Assembly (NCBI GenBank): GCA_016508695.1
Contig: VNKQ01000004.1
Coordinates: 1,612,001 to 1,676,000, forward strand
Source: Hyphodiscus hymeniophilus
Lineage: Eukaryota > Ascomycota > Leotiomycetes > Helotiales > Hyphodiscaceae
DNA length: 64,000 nt
Reading direction: 5' to 3'
A program made the translations under genes and the position numbers. Below are positions 1 through 11,119 of the stretch, in pieces. Below the pieces are notes generated by a model. That model did not search any database. It was not told the origin of the DNA and saw only the letters and a program-made list of their open reading frames with translations. Every line of letters begins with the position of its first letter. Position 1 is the first letter of the stretch.

Positions 1-240
1 TTGGGGTTGGACTTGGAGTTGGAGTTGGAAAAGGGGAATTGGCGAATTGGGGAGAAGACGGGGTGGTAGGGACGGGAGGGCGATGGTCGTACCGATAGTG
101 TGTGTACTATTGTTGTGAATAGTTGAGAAGTTTGATAAATTTGATACGAGTCGAAAGATAGGGGCAGGATGGACGTGGACGTGGACTCGTAGGCAAGAGC
201 CGAAAGGTAGGGGGAACGACTGACAATTAACAATCAAACA

Positions 241-280
241 TCAGCGATCAGCAATCAGCAATCAGCAATCAGCATTCACT
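241..280. repeat. 7-bp tandem repeat (CAATCAG)n
   Basis: About five near-perfect copies of a CAATCAG/GATCAGC heptamer lie head to tail in the region upstream of the kinase gene. Confidence 0.8.
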
Positions 281-462
281 AGCTTTTACTAGTACACTCA
301 CCCTCGCACTCACAATCAATCAGGGGGGCTTTGCGTATTGAGATGTCACTCTGACTAGCGTTATGTGTTCCCTTCTGGATCGTGCACTTATGCGGTTCTG
401 CTTCAAGCCCAGAGATATAGATGGGATCGGTTGGAAAGGGGGTGCGTGGGTGGGTGGAGTTG

Positions 463-492
463 AGGATGGAGGATGGAGGATGGAGGACGGAG
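463..492. repeat. 7-bp tandem repeat (GGATGGA)n
   Basis: Four copies of a purine-only GATGGAG heptamer, the last with one substitution. Confidence 0.8.
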
Positions 493-657
493 GATGCTGG
501 TGGGATGTACTTGTACTGTACGACGTCGTTATTACAGTCGCTAACTCTGGAGCGCAGTGAGGGAATGAATTGAGACAAATGGCAATAGCTCAACTCAATT
601 ATTTGGATCGTCTTTAACTGTGACTTCAGCTTGAACTTGATCCTTGTCCTCGTCCTC

Positions 658-688
658 AACTGCAACTGCAACTGCAACTGCAACTGCT
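658..688. repeat. 6-bp tandem repeat (CAACTG)n
   Basis: Five perfect copies of the hexamer CAACTG in a row, again upstream of the kinase gene. Confidence 0.85.
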
Positions 689-1387
689 ACCTCTGCCTTC
701 CAACGTTTTCACTTTGATCAGCATTCCTTCAGCCATTCGACCGTTCGGCCAACGGTTGTTGATCATTTATCCGGCTTCCTCCTTCTCGCCTCACCCTCTC
801 CTCCTGCCTAGAACATTCAACCTCCCCCCACTCGCTCAAGTACAGTAAGTAGCGTATGCCGCCCAAGACCCCATCGAGCCCGTCCCAAGTCCAACCGTCC
901 AGCCAACCCATCTCGGCGAACGGACGAGAGCCCGCTGCCACTTTGGTCCTGGGAGCCAGTCCTCAGTCCTGTCCTGTTGGTCCCATCTTCGATTGTGTTC
1001 CCGATAAACTTGAAAGCGACACCCCATTCTTTCTCCCCCAAACGAACACAACCACCGTCTATTCTGGGGAATTGCTTCGTATTCACCACTTCACCACCAT
1101 CGCCAGCCGGACTGACTGATAAACCACTACCTCAGACTATGCAAAGCAAAGCAGCAATACCTTAGGAGCCTCGTCGTCCGACTGCGCCACGGCCGCCCAC
1201 TCTCTCTCTCTCGAAACCACTTACTCGTCGTACCCTTACTACACCTCAGACTGCTGATTAGCAACCTTTTGAGCACGGTCCACAGTCGAACAACTACACC
1301 TCGTACTGGACATTATTCACTTTCCTCTCTTCGAACCCAACTAAACACACGGGAAGCAGCTCTCGTCGAAGCTGTCCTCTCCATCCA

Positions 1388-3459
1388 ATGACGACGGTAT
1401 TCCAATCCTCGTCGCCAAGTTCCATGCCCAATGAGAAACGCAACTTCTCAGGTCTCTCCATGTCGTCGAACAAGCACCCTCACAGTCCCTTCCCGCAGAA
1501 GCTCAAGAACTTCTTTCGAATCAACAACAATAACAATAGCGGAAATAATGATGAGAAGAAGGATGGGTCGATAAAGTCAGATAGTAAGAGCTCGTTTCGA
1601 CAATCGAAGTTCTTCCCCAGTGTAGGACGAAATCGATCAACAACCGTGGCTAGCGAAGGCAACGCATTGGATGATGGCATCAGCCCAACAGCACATGCAA
1701 ACCCCTATTTCGCTCATCAAGGCCCTCCTGCTTTACGGCATCATAATGATGGCAGCGTACCATCCAGTCCTCCTGACACCCCAACCATAAAGGTCGACGC
1801 GTCAGGTGCGAATGATCAAGCCACAATTGCGGGAAAGGAGGAGTTGGCACGGAAGCTGAGGCGAGTAGCAAGTGCGCCCAATGCACAAGGCTTGTTCTCG
1901 AAAAGCAAAGGGAGTGATGAAAGACCTGCTACGGCAGAACTGGGTAAGGAGCCCTTGATACAAAATGCGACGTCCAGTATGGTGGCGTTGGTTGACCCCA
2001 AGACGGCGAATGGTACGACAATGGGAATGTCAGATGGAGATTCACTTGGAGCTTTACAACCACCGAATTTGCGGAATACGTTGGCATTCAGGAGAACGTA
2101 CAGCTCGAATTCCATCAAAGTGCGGAATGTTGAGGTCGGGCCCAGCAGTTTTGACAAGATAAAGTTGATCGGGAAAGGAGATGTTGGGAAAGTATATCTG
2201 GTCCGAGAGAAGAAGAGTAGTAGGCTGTATGCTATGAAGGGTGTGTAAATCTGGTCGAAGCAGCCCGTCCACATAGCTAACGGGTGGTAGTTTTGAGCAA
2301 GAAGGAGATGATCAAGCGAAACAAGATCAAGAGAGCTTTGGCAGAGCAGGAAATCTTAGCCACCAGCAATCATCCGTTCATTGTAACACTATACCACTCT
2401 TTCCAATCGGAGGACCATCTTTACCTTTGCATGGAATATTGCAGTGGAGGGGAGTTCTTTAGAGCATTACAGACGCGCCCTGGCAAATGCATACCAGAGG
2501 ATGATGCCAGATTCTATGCTGCGGAAGTTACAGCTGCGCTGGAGTATCTGCATTTAATGGGTTTCATTTACAGAGATTTGAAGCCAGAAAGTATGTCTCT
2601 CCTCCCAATTTCAATCCCACTTGTACTAACAGCAGTAGACATTTTACTCCACCAATCTGGACACATCATGTTATCAGACTTCGATCTTTCGAAACAATCT
2701 GATCCTGGTGGAAAGCCAACAATGATTATAGGCAGAAATGGCACCAACACCAATTCCCTCCCTACGATCGATACGAAGTCCTGTATAGCCAACTTCCGAA
2801 CAAACTCATTTGTGGGAACTGAGGAGTACATTGCACCAGAGGTCATTAAGGGTTGTGGGCACACGAGTGCGGTTGATTGGTGGACTTTGGGCATATTGAT
2901 CTATGAGATGTTATTCGGAACTACGCCGTTCAAAGGGAAGAACCGAAACGCGACATTCGCCAACATCCTGCGAGATGATGTTCCATTCCCGGAGCATTCT
3001 GGATCCCCGCAAATAACCAAGTAAGGAGTTCCTGCTTTTAGAGGAATGCGTGCTAACAAGAACAGCCTTTGCAAATCTTTGATTAGAAAACTCCTCATCA
3101 AGGACGAGAATCGCCGCCTCGGAGCCCGCGCAGGCGCATCTGACGTCAAAGGCCATGCATTCTTTCGAACAACCCAGTGGGCCCTAATCCGACATATGAA
3201 GCCCCCGATGATCCCTCATCAAGGACGCGGAATCGATACGGTGAATTTCCGAAACGTGAAGGAGAGCGAAAGCGTGGATATCAGCGGAAGCAGAATGGCT
3301 TTGCCCAAGGGTGTGCCTCTTGATTCTGGACTTGCCACCCCTGCAGGGGAGGTCGTCGTCGATCCATTCGATGCATTCAACTCCGTCACTTTACACCATG
3401 ACGGAGATGAACATCAACATGAGGACCAGCACAACGGGCGATATGATGGACGAGACTAA
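1388..3459 (+). CDS. nrc-2: AGC-family serine/threonine kinase, NRC-2/Fpk1 (flippase kinase) type
   Basis: Four exons (1388-2240, 2291-2590, 2639-3020, 3066-3459) join without a frame break to give 642 residues. The first ~250 are a Ser/Asn-rich, probably disordered tail. The kinase domain starts near residue 255 with a glycine loop (GKGDVGKV), followed by the VAIK-like lysine in YAMKVLSKKEM (which spans intron 1), the catalytic loop YRDLKPEN, and DFDLSKQ in place of DFG. The DFD variant and the long insert before the GTEEYIAPE activation segment are typical of the NRC-2/Fpk1/phototropin-like AGC branch. Known members phosphorylate P4-type lipid flippases at the plasma membrane, and in Neurospora nrc-2 represses conidiation. 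All introns are 45-50 nt with canonical borders. The family call is firm; the flippase substrate is inferred from family knowledge. Confidence 0.93.
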
Positions 3460-4411
3460 GTCTACTCTGTGATTGTCCGTTCCTGTTCTCTTCGCTCTAC
3501 CTCTTTCAGTGGTAGCGTTGTGTACGTGTATTACATTAGCAACGCCCAAAAGTTGCGCATCGTCGGTTGGGAAGAGGTGCTTTGCTTTACAGAACATCTT
3601 CTCAAATTATTTGGCAGCAGGGGCATATCTGGTCTGCCGCGAACATTTTCCTTGGGAGACCAGTACGAGATTACTGGTTGCATTTTTCATTGCATTGTAC
3701 ATACGGCTTCATGAGATTTGAGAGGGACGTTTGTCTCAAAAATCTCTTTGGGAATCGAAATGGGAATGAATTATGGAAGGCGGGTGGTGTAACATGGCTC
3801 TTTTCTGGCAATGAGATGGATTGATATGAGGTCTAAAGTCTTTGCTCGTTTGACTGCTTGTGAGGCGTGTGATAGTCTTTGTCCAGGACTGTCAGTCGTA
3901 CATTGAGGTGGTCTTGAATTAATCCACCTAGGGGAGAACTCGGAGACCCAAGTGGGTGGTTTTTAAAACAAACCAGAAGTGCCGTCTTCAGAGTAGTGCT
4001 CGGGAATGCCTCGCCTAGGGTGTACAAATCATCTAGTGCCCGAAGAAGAAAGCCATATCATGGATGTGAGGTGTTCCTAAGCCTGAGCGCCGATTATATA
4101 AGGTGCTCAATTCAGAAATGGTGCCTTTTCTGAATTTGCTATCGGAGCTTATCTACTCACTGGCGGGGCATTAGTGTTTTCAGCAAAGAAAATGAAGTGC
4201 TGTTATATTTTGTCATAATTTGATATCACTGTCTCCAATGTGTTTCACTTGGAGTCAAAACACGGCGTTAGCAGCCCTTTCGCATGATGATCCGTCTTTT
4301 TTTGTTGCATACTCTTTCCCTGAAGGTCACAAACCTAAAGCCTGATTTGTATCAGCATCTTTACAAACAATATCCGACATGACTGCCCACTGCATCGGCT
4401 GTTGCTCTGTT
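3460..4411. other. Convergent intergenic region
   Basis: Lies between the 3' ends of the kinase (plus) and the DUF6594 gene (minus). Only short, unsupported frames are present; it probably holds the two 3' untranslated regions. Confidence 0.6.
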
Positions 4412-5658
4412 TCAGGCAATACATCCATTATTTCCAGTCACGAAAACAACTTGCACCGCAGCAAACCTGCGTAAGGTCATATCAGCATGATTCGATGGAG
4501 ATGCCCGGATGCTGCTACTCACGCGGAGGTAGCGCCGAAGATCTCCACCCTTCTGGCCCTTGTTGTCGCCGCCAAGCAGAAGGCAAACAGGCCCGTGAAG
4601 GCGACAACGATTGCGAGCCGATCAAGAGTATTGGATACGAAATAAAGTATCAGGATGCTAGTGATTGGGATCAAAGATGCGAGGACGGTGACGAAGATGT
4701 TGATGGCCGAGTGCAGCGGCGCTCCTGCGTAGTGTGCTATCTCAGAGGACGGGTCCGAGGCAATTGGTTTCTGATCGGCTTGTCGGTGACAGCAAAGCGT
4801 GGGAGAAGACGAACGAACCTTGAATCTCTTCCCGATGAGGTTGTGAAACCATGGAATGAATCGGTCGAATATCCATCGGGATAACGGGTCGCTGCTATCG
4901 CGGCGCCTGATGGCGAGGAGGCTTTAGGATCAGCTGGTCAGTTATATGCTTTAGAAGATACTTGGATTTTGTGGGAGTCCGTCAGAGCAGGAGCGTCTTA
5001 TTGAAGCTTCTCCTTGCGACGCATGAGATGCTCATTACGGGATGGGATGGAAAGAGCCCGGGTTCCCAACGTACTCGTCGTCATGGTCCACCGACCAGGA
5101 ATGACGGTCTGGTGACTCAATGGGGAAGAAGCCCCCTTTAGGCATCTCAAGCCAGGACCTGAGAGTTTCGAGATCGCAGGACTTCGCTGTTTTGAGGCCA
5201 CACAGGAAGACGGCTTGTTGGAGATGTTCATCTGTGGTGTTTCTTCATTAGTGCTCTTTCGTAGAAGCACAGAGCAAATGCTGTCCACGGTGGGCATTTG
5301 AAGGATTGACAAAAGCATGCGTCCTCGGACGCAGAACAGATGGAGTCTCTCGGTACGAACTGTATTCCTTCAGTTTTCCCCGGACTCGAAGCGCCATCTC
5401 CCACTGCGCCCTGTCATCGTGTTCCTCCTCCGACTGGGTCATCCTCCACCAGTGCTTCGAGTAAAGCCTTCGGTGCGGATCGGCCGCGTCCCTCTCGGCC
5501 AGCTCCTTGAGATCGGCCTCGAGGTGCGTCAGCTCTGCCTGGAGGTACAGGAGGTTGAGGAAGTTCAGCTTCCCGAAGCGGCGGAAGACGGCGAACTCGT
5601 TGAAGCAGTTCATCAGCGTCGCGACCTTTTCGTATCCCTGCTGATCGGCCATGCTCAT
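4412..5658 (-). CDS. DUF6594 family membrane protein
   Basis: Rebuilt from five exons on the minus strand: 5658-5361, 5231-5075, 4894-4819, 4770-4523 and 4466-4412. They join in phase and give 277 residues. Conserved DUF6594 features are visible in order: an N-terminal FRRFGKLNFLNLLYLQAEL helix, acidic coiled segments, LKEYNEHLQQAVFL across intron 1, a DPLSRWIFDRFIPWFHNLIG block, and then at least two hydrophobic C-terminal segments (around INIFVTVLASLIPITSILIL and LDRLAIVVAFTGLFAF). The family is fungus-specific, has no established function, and usually ends in membrane helices. Introns are 48-180 nt. The gene is divergent from the retropepsin-like gene across about 650 bp. The last exon is very short, so the exact C-terminus is the least certain part. 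Confidence 0.82.
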
Positions 5659-6311
5659 GATTGTGGATCTTCAACGCTCGGAAGAAATGTACCGTCGAGT
5701 ACGGTCGAGGAATGTCGAGGATATATAGGACGTTCGAAATGAGGCTGTTTCGCCCTTTTTGGGTTAGCCTTGCCATTTCGCCTCGAGCTTTGCTTGATAT
5801 GCCCGGCCGACGTGGAGGGAGCTTTGCCAGTTGCTGTGCTCGGCATGATGTGTGGTGTAACAAGGGGACTCGGGGGCTGTTTGCTGAGGCTTTTCCGTAA
5901 CGGAATTTGTGCGACTAAAATCAGGTGGTTCTGTGGTCCATGGGATGTGATTCGAGGCTGGGGAATCTCGAGTCCAAGTTTTCCTGTTTCCTGTTTCCTT
6001 TCTCCTTTTTTGTTTTTCTTTTTTTTTGTATGACTATCTTGATGGTCTACTATTTCTGAGTCCCCAGTCACATTTCGTGGGCTCTTGTTTGTAGCAGTGA
6101 AAGCTGGGAAGACTCGGTCATTCAAGCATGATGATATCTTGCGTGGAAATTGTTCTTTGCGGTCATCATTAGAAGACTCGAACAGTCAAACATGATGGAA
6201 ACTGTCGTTGGAGGTGTTCATTTCAGTCATCGATGAGATGTTATGATGCAGCGCTGATAGTTGTCGGGCTGCCGGGATGGGTTTAAATATGGGAGTCTCA
6301 ACATATAAGGG
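5659..6311. promoter_or_regulatory. Divergent promoter region (DUF6594 gene / retropepsin-like gene)
   Basis: About 650 bp between two divergent starts, with a T-rich run near 6000-6030 and an imperfect tandem duplication at 6110-6235. No coding frame here is supported. Confidence 0.5.
6110..6235. repeat. Imperfect ~64-bp tandem duplication
   Basis: Two consecutive units, each starting AGACTCG and sharing CATGATG, GT..TTC and TCATC blocks at matching spacing, lie immediately upstream of the retropepsin-like gene. The copies have clearly diverged. Confidence 0.55.
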
Positions 6312-7599
6312 TTGAATGTGCAGGACTTGATTTACCAGTATCGATCGATATCAGCCAAAATGCACACTCCTATTCGTAGTTACCAAACTTCTGACACCAT
6401 GTCTTATGATGATACATTCATGCCCGAAGAGGAGGAGTTCCAACGACACAGGAAGGGTCGATTGGATTTCTTGGAATATGGAGTGCCGTTGAGTTCTCGA
6501 CACCAGGAATGGCTTTGTGCCCAGGAGCTGCAACGACCACGACAAACCGCTTGGGCAGTCTGCGATGCTTATGTCCAGAACATTGCGCCGAATCGACCAT
6601 CATGCCAAGAAGGTGAGCCGCAATACTCATTTGCTCGGAGATTCTCAGCCCCTGGAATGAACGACGGGCCATTGAATCCACCAGACTACTGCGATTCTGA
6701 TGATTCGAGGACTACATACTCGGATGGTGATTATCCAGAGTCCACAACTTCGGAACCTCTTTGGTATAGTCATGCAGAGCAGAAGCCAAGGGCAGGATGT
6801 CAGTCAAAATCCACAGCAACGGCAAAGTACAAGGTATGTAAAAGTATCACCTTCATGACGAGCGCCCCCTCCCAGACCCAGTGGCTAGTAGTCTAGTACA
6901 CAGGTAGCTGACATTGCTAACCCAGCTTGATAATTATCTCCGAGACATACGAATGCACTCGCGAAGAGACGGCTGGCAAGGATTGGTTGCCACTCTCGAC
7001 ACGGGCGCAGAAGAGAATGTTCGTCTCCCAACACGAATGACCCTGTTGGAAGGATTATGCTAATCGAAATATGCCAGTGGATCTCTAGGGATGTGGTTGA
7101 TCGTCTAAACCTTCAGGTCAAAGCTGGAGTGCTCGTGAAGTGCATCACATTGGATGGCTGTTGCTTTACTTCTGGCGAGATTGTCCAGTCCACGTGGAGC
7201 ATCGACGGGCGAAGAAAATCGCACGTTAACGTCTTTCGTGTGGCGCCAAGAGACGCACCTTTCGATGTCCTCTTTGGCTGCAACTTTCTGGCTTCTGGAG
7301 AAGTCAATTTTGACCAAGAAGAGAGCGTTGTTATCGTTGGTGATACGGGTGAAACAGGTCAATTTGGTGGTATCGTCGTTGTGAAGCCAATGACGGTGAG
7401 TCATCCTTAGACTTCCCTGGTACTCTAGATTCCTGCTCATTTCTGGTAGCCTGAGGAGATAGAAGATTCAAAGCGAAGGGATGCAGTTCTTAGAGCCAGG
7501 GCAGAGACTGAAGGTCGATTGCCAATGAACCCGATACCAGACGGTAAACCCTTAACGCAGACTTCCCGAGATTCGAAGGGCGGGGAAGCGAAGAAATAA
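6312..7599 (+). CDS. Hypothetical protein with retropepsin-like aspartyl protease domain
   Basis: Exons 6312-6833, 6926-7018, 7078-7395 and 7450-7599 join in phase 0 (360 residues). Earlier methionines are at 6312, 6360 and 6399, so the start is uncertain. The N-terminal ~170 residues are acidic, Ser/Pro-rich and probably disordered. Next comes VATLDTGAEEN, the Asp-Thr-Gly active-site loop of retropepsin-like folds, running over intron 2 into WISRDVVDRLNL, and later DVLFGCNFL, which fits the second beta-strand/IG-like motif. Retropepsin-like domains occur in domesticated fungal proteins as well as in retroelements; no reverse transcriptase, integrase or LTRs are visible here, so a host gene is more likely. 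A competing 3' end is possible: a donor at 7544 and exons at 7625-7683 and 7842-8096 also stay open and in phase. Confidence 0.7.
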
Positions 7600-8385
7600 G
7601 TTGCAGCGATATATGCTAACCAAGGTGATGGTTGTGGCAATAACATCAAGGCAAATGGCAGAATAAGACTGGAGTCCAGACTTGTGAGTATGATTTTGGA
7701 ACAAACCGTTGAACTTTCGAAGCGAGGATTGCGGAGGGAATTGGCATTCTAAGTCGAAGAATTCGTTGATTTATCCATCAGAAGTTTACTTTGTTATCGT
7801 GATGCTTGCCAGACTTCAGTGACTTGTCTGTCATTTCTTAGCATATTCGTCGTCACGAGTTTCCCTCGGGAGGCAAAGAGATTCTTCAAAGTCTTACAAT
7901 TCGTCTGCAGCTGAAGCAGAGGCGCTTTCCCACTCGAGACCTTCCAGAACAAGTGAATTCAGGAACGTATCCAGCTGTTTTGAACGGCACGAATACATCC
8001 CTGATTTGGTGTCCTGTAGTTGAGGAAGAGAAGTGGACCCTCACTTATTACATAGCGGTCACGTGGGATGCATTGAGGCGACTGTTGTTGGCCTAACCAG
8101 CACCGGTCAAGATTTTCTTCACTTTCCCATGCTCGTCACGTCTGCTTCAAGAAAGAACTTTGGATCAGTTTCGTTATGACCTTTGCCCTTATTCTATGTT
8201 TTCATGGTTTCCCGTCTCCCGGGAGGGCCAGGCATATGTTCCACGCGCCAGCGATGCAACTTCATCCAAGTATGCAGATCTCGCTCTGACGCCGTCCCTT
8301 CCAAGTCAAATGTGACTATAGATAACAACAGCAAGTGCTTGAAGAGATATGAGAACCCCCATCTCATCTAGCCATTTGTGCCAAT
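7600..8385. other. Intergenic region with possible 3' exons of the retropepsin-like gene
   Basis: Holds two in-phase open stretches, 7625-7683 (flanked by a CTAACC branch plus CAAG acceptor and a perfect GTGAGT donor) and 7842-8096 (after TTCTTAG, ending in TAA, 84 residues). They could be alternative 3' exons of the upstream gene. The protein they encode is not recognisable. Confidence 0.35.
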
Positions 8386-9489
8386 TCATTTCACAGACTT
8401 CCTTTTGGCGTTGCGGGCTGCAGATGAAGTCGAAGTCGATTTGTGCTTTCTTTGCTTGAAATCTGTTTGTGTTAGTCGCCGAAAGGTAACACAGCGGCGA
8501 CAAGCATACCATCCTGAATGCTCATAAGACTCTGTCTTGGCGTTGACAGTTGAGGTGTCTGGGGAGCATTGCTCATGAGAACGCTGCCACTCATGGCTAG
8601 CCTTTCAAATGCTCCAACCCGCATCTTCAGCCCATCGACTTCGTCTCCAAGCTTTTCGGCAGTGCCTTCCAAATGCTGGATATACTCGAGCGCTCGAGTG
8701 AGGATTGCCGCCTTTCCGTACTTCTGGCACGTCTTCCTCTCCCCTGTCTCATTATCAGAATCCTCGCCCTCGTCGCCAGACTTCGAGTCCATGCTTGTCC
8801 TTCTCCACAACGGCGGGATTCCTTGACGCAGACAAGCGATTTTGTCGTTGAGATTCGTTCGGTATCGCTTCTCAATGGCGTTGTGACCCCGCTTCCTCGA
8901 CTGACATAGTGAGTTCGGCATCTCGTCGTCATCAACTAACGATTTCCGCTTCTTCGTCTTGCGAGTTGCAGGTTTGATTTCGGGGGAAGGCGAACGAGAC
9001 ACTGTGTATATTGAGGTTGTCGGAGAAAGATGCTCAGGTTTCGGTTGGGAGAGTGTTCTGTACGGCATTGCAATCTCCTGCAGGGTTTGCTGTTCAGCAG
9101 CCGTGAGTGTGGAGAATCGGGGGCAGGTTCTCGTGAATCAAGATGTACTTGATGAGTGAGAGGGACTTGAGAAGTTTCGAATGATTCGTCAAATTCAAAG
9201 GGAGCATCCTTAAAGGAGAGCTCGTTCTTCATGGAATACGTTGACTGTGGGCTGGCGTCCGAGACGTTGCAGATAGAGTGAGTACTCCCATAGCTGTGTT
9301 TTCGGTCTGAAGTTGCGAGATCAGCTTCTATTGCGCCGACATCCCATCGCATCCAGTCAGTCCATTCTTCGACTTCCATGTCTACACCGAAGGAAGTATC
9401 GAACACGTTGGTTGGATCGATTAAAGCTCCCAGCGTGATGAGGAAAGCCCCATCAGGATCCTGGAGATACTGATCGCGCGAAGCCTTCA
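8386..9489 (-). CDS. SREBP-like bHLH transcription factor (apparent frame break, 5' end unresolved)
   Basis: Coding segments are 9489 down to 8510 and a last exon 8462-8386; the 46-nt intron between them has GTATGC, a GACTAAC branch and CAG. The basic helix-loop-helix reads KRGHNAIEKRYRTNLNDKI; the tyrosine in EKRYR is the SREBP-class signature. A leucine-rich second helix (ILTRALEYIQHLE) and an acidic loop insert follow. Upstream, the frame carrying the acidic N-terminus (ALIDPTNVFDTSFG) and the frame carrying FSTLTAAEQQTLQEIAMP meet at a run of five G's (9119-9123, plus strand). They join only if one base is added there or if a 59-nt intron removes the conserved-looking segment. The 5' segment begins at a splice acceptor (TTTCCAG ending at 9490), so the start codon lies in an upstream exon not located; the first internal in-frame ATG is at 9379. 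Likely nuclear; targets unknown. Confidence 0.72.
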
Positions 9490-10351
9490 CTGGAAATGCT
9501 AAATGGAAGCCGTCGTGTAGTCAAAGCAAGTCAAGCGGTTTCTAGATTCCTGTCATAGATTGCATTGATGTTTGGCAGCACGTCTGAACCGATGGGGTAG
9601 ATAATACGCAATCGGGGACAGATCGCTTTGTAGTACAGGGCTAAATATATGGCTACAAGAGGTCTTGGTAGATCGCTTTCCAGGATAAGGAATGATGGGC
9701 GACCGAATTTATCGTATAGATGTTTATGCCAAGCTATGGTTGTTGGTACAGCAGACGAAGACTCCTTTATACCAAACAAGGAAATCTAGAGTTTGTGCCG
9801 AACGCCGTGAGCAGGCAATCAATCGCACGAGCGGGGAGGTTTAATTCGAAGGAGGCCTCGACTTCCAAAGGCGAAGATACCCCGATTAGTGTTGTGAGAA
9901 CCGTGGATGGAAGGCGCCTTTACTTGGTGGCGGCGAATTGAAAGGCTACAGACTGTTCGGGGGGCGTACAGACTACAGTACACGAGGCAGTGACCCCGCT
10001 TTATTGCTCTGGAGACTGAAATGTACAGGAAACTTCTAGGCTCTAGTAGCAGCAGCAGTAAACACAGCGTCGATGGGCCTACGCCTCGCCAAGGTTGGGT
10101 TGTATCTCTCTCGTTGAAGAATTTTGGAGAATGGAGAATGGAGATGGGTTTTCATACTATACACTCCGCCGCCGTCTTAGTCTCACTCACATTATGATTC
10201 TGGATCACTACAGAAGACATGTTATTTCATTCAGACATTCAGGTATACATTCTGCATCAGCATGGCGAAGACAGATTTGGCTCGTCATTGTTCTTGCTCT
10301 GCGGCGTTAGCATGCTAGAGTATTGTACTAGGCATGTATGCAAGTCATTGG

Positions 10352-10397
10352 AACCTTGAACCCTTGGACCCTTAGACCCTTAGACCCTTGGACCCCT
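10352..10397. repeat. 8-bp tandem repeat (CCTTRGAC)n
   Basis: About five copies of CCTTGGAC/CCTTAGAC, head to tail with only G/A variation at one position. Confidence 0.8.
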
Positions 10398-11082
10398 AAA
10401 TTCTGCCCCAGAAGTCGCTACTCGTATTGGGTGAGTGAATGCACTGGTTGCCCGAATCACCTCAGCTACTGTACACGCCTCTGCCTCCTCTCCTCGGCTA
10501 CTGTACTTGTACATGCTCCCATGTGAAGGGATGAACAGCCCATAAGTGGTCTCACAAAGAAACGACTGGCCGTTTCTGTGTCCATGGAAATGTTCATTGT
10601 CGCATACCGGCTGTTCGAAAGCTCGATCTGCTCCCAGCTTACGATGTGGGCATTCGTACTCTCCAAATAATTGCCACGCCGTCATACCGAGCAAATCCTC
10701 AATTGGCCTGCCCCAACATCCGATAACTCCAGTCGATCATTCAGATTGGAATCTTCCTGGTGAAAAAGTTCCAGTAGTTGATGGAACCCTAAGACACATG
10801 CAAGACGATAACACTGCGATAGACATCACTTGGCAGGCCTTTGCTTGTCACTCGCCCTCATTTTCCCCCCCTCGTACCTCCGTAGAGTCTTCTTCTCAAA
10901 ACTGGGGAAGATTGCTCGTGCTTGCGGCTTTGCCCATGAGCTAGCTAGCCCTCAATGTAGCTACCTACCGTGGTATACCATGTTACCATGGTAGTACCTC
11001 TATCACTCTCCAGTCCACAACTTTGGAGATCTTCTACTTTCCGCCCAGCCGAGCATCCGCGTATGGAGATAGACCGGGAATA

Positions 11083-11119
11083 CTTCGAGACACTCGAGAC
11101 ACTTCGAGACACTACGAGA
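11083..11119. repeat. Short tandem repeat of CGAGACACT
   Basis: Three spaced copies of CGAGACACT with short linkers within 37 bp. Confidence 0.65.

Larger units (their letters stand above)
1..1387 (+). promoter_or_regulatory. Long repeat-rich upstream region and leader of the NRC-2-like kinase
   Basis: No convincing gene is visible before the kinase start at 1388. The stretch is built of pyrimidine- and purine-rich runs and three short tandem repeats (listed separately). It contains upstream ATGs; the longest plus-strand frame starts with ATG at 856 and encodes 87 residues, rich in Pro and Ser, with no recognisable domain. If the transcript starts far upstream, this would act as an upstream ORF. 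That is inference; no transcription start can be read from the sequence. Confidence 0.5.

Noticed and set aside
2284..3024. Apparent GTG-started separate gene
   Set aside because: It is an exon group of the NRC-2-like kinase; GTG is not a plausible nuclear start here.
4402..4884. Plus-strand open frame of 160 codons
   Set aside because: It is antisense to the rebuilt DUF6594 gene, which has conserved motifs and in-phase introns; the plus frame has none.
6312..7599. Retrotransposon gag-pol
   Set aside because: No reverse transcriptase, RNase H, integrase or LTRs; only the protease-like fold is seen.
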